This document shows positions 63,523 through 64,000 of a DNA stretch of 64,000 bases, piece by piece. A model generated the notes under the pieces. It saw nothing but the letters and a program-made list of their open reading frames with translations, made no database searches and had not been told where the DNA came from. Within the stretch, counting starts at the first letter, position 1, and every line of letters begins with the position of its first letter. The position numbers were made by a program, and so were the translations under genes. This stretch comes from Symsagittifera roscoffensis (taxonomy: Eukaryota; Xenacoelomorpha; Acoela; Convolutidae). The DNA lies in contig NC_087063.1 in the NCBI RefSeq assembly GCF_963678635.1, positions 970,287 through 1,034,286 of the forward strand. Direction: 5' to 3'.

Positions 63523-64000
63523 CTATCCAGGTTTCAATGCAGCCGTCAGATTTGTCTTTATGTCTTTATAGCATCTTGGTTTCTTAAAGACTCTTCTGGA
63601 CTTTTCACTGCGTTCATTGGTTCTAGATAACCTCGTCAGGAATATCTCCAAAGACCTGTTTAGAGGTTCAAAGGCTGTGGCCATTGCTGTGGCATCTCTT
63701 GAATGCCCTGCCTGAGTATCTTCGCCCCCTGATAAGGGTTCTGTATTTGGTACGTCCCTTCTATCCGAATCGCCGGGATTGTTTCTTCCTTGGCTCGCAT
63801 GGCTCATCCCTGGGCTTGCATGACTCCTGCTTCTGGAATCACCTCTCCCAGTCGCATGTGTGCCTTGCGTTGGTCGCTCGTTTGAAGTCTGTCTATTGTC
63901 AGGTGAACTTCCTGTTAAGTTTGGTCCCCATGTTCTATTATCCCCTGTGGCATAGCCTGCTGAACTGCCCCTACCTCTAGTGGATCCATGTGTCCATCTC
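63523..64000 (-). pseudogene. Retroelement gag, N-terminal part (runs off the window)
   Basis: The frame is open to the window edge and encodes a Gly/Ser/Arg-rich leader, then ATAMATAFEPLNRSLEIFLT and FKKPRCYKD. An 8-bp tandem duplication (ATAAAGAC twice, near 63,555-63,570) breaks the frame, and the Gag sequence resumes in the next frame with GCIETWIGVMKLHFEEKD. The true start is beyond 64,000. Confidence 0.75.

Larger units (their letters stand above)
43233..64000 (-). mobile_element. Ty3/gypsy-type retroelement with triplicated 3' part
   Basis: Read on the minus strand, the order is gag, protease, RT, RNase H, integrase, acidic tail, macrodomain-like ORF, SGNH hydrolase ORF. The part from the end of RNase H to the SGNH N-terminal half occurs three times: copy 3 (54407-59850), copy 2 (50411-54402, with most of the integrase deleted) and copy 1 (44885-50406). 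Only copy 1 continues into the SGNH C-terminal region (to 43,233), and only copy 3 continues into RT and gag. No LTR was found. All ORFs carry lesions, many shared by the copies. Confidence 0.88.

Overview
This is a window of eukaryotic, almost certainly invertebrate animal, DNA. It is AT-rich, has one spliced gene with GT-AG introns, and is dominated by transposon remnants and satellite repeats. The one host gene carries a death domain, a fold typical of animals. The transposons (Merlin, Helentron, Ty3/gypsy, a hAT-type MITE) are also families found in animal genomes. I see no bacterial gene layout and cannot name the species.

Layout. (1) 1-2,641: repeats only, including a 44-bp tandem array. 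(2) 2,642-28,762, minus strand: one host gene of about 18 exons. Splice sites and phases chain through it and predict about 1,497 residues: a charged, coiled-coil-like N-terminal half, a beta-rich middle, a death domain and an acidic tail. I cannot name the gene; a death-domain protein of the ZU5-UPA-DD or DTHD1 kind is one possibility. Its introns hold foldback elements, tRNA-derived SINEs and, in the 9.5-kb intron 7, a Merlin transposase split by a Helentron fragment (RPA-like ORF, OTU protease, zinc-binding region, start of the HUH Rep). (3) 28,763-33,398: intergenic. It holds a 105-bp hAT-type MITE with a perfect 8-bp target duplication, a degenerate array of about 168-bp period, and a 48-bp repeat ending in a 200-N gap. 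(4) 33,599-37,695: a 113-bp satellite, about 36 copies, uniform on the left and with a 339-bp higher-order pattern on the right. (5) 38,463-43,232: Helentron debris (PIF1 helicase pieces, an inverted pair of helicase C-termini, an EEP endonuclease). (6) 43,233-64,000, minus strand: a large Ty3/gypsy-type retroelement with gag, protease, RT, RNase H, integrase, an acidic tail, a macrodomain-like ORF and an SGNH-hydrolase ORF. The part from RNase H to the SGNH ORF is present three times head to tail. The copies share the same disabling lesions and are joined by a palindromic junction.

How it fits together. The host gene is the only likely functional protein gene. Every mobile-element gene I can read has frameshifts, stops or a lost catalytic residue. 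The most unusual content is the retroelement's pairing of a macrodomain-like ORF with an SGNH hydrolase ORF downstream of pol, and its triplication after inactivation. No LTR is identified; the 5' end lies beyond 64,000 and the 3' end is cut at about 43,233.
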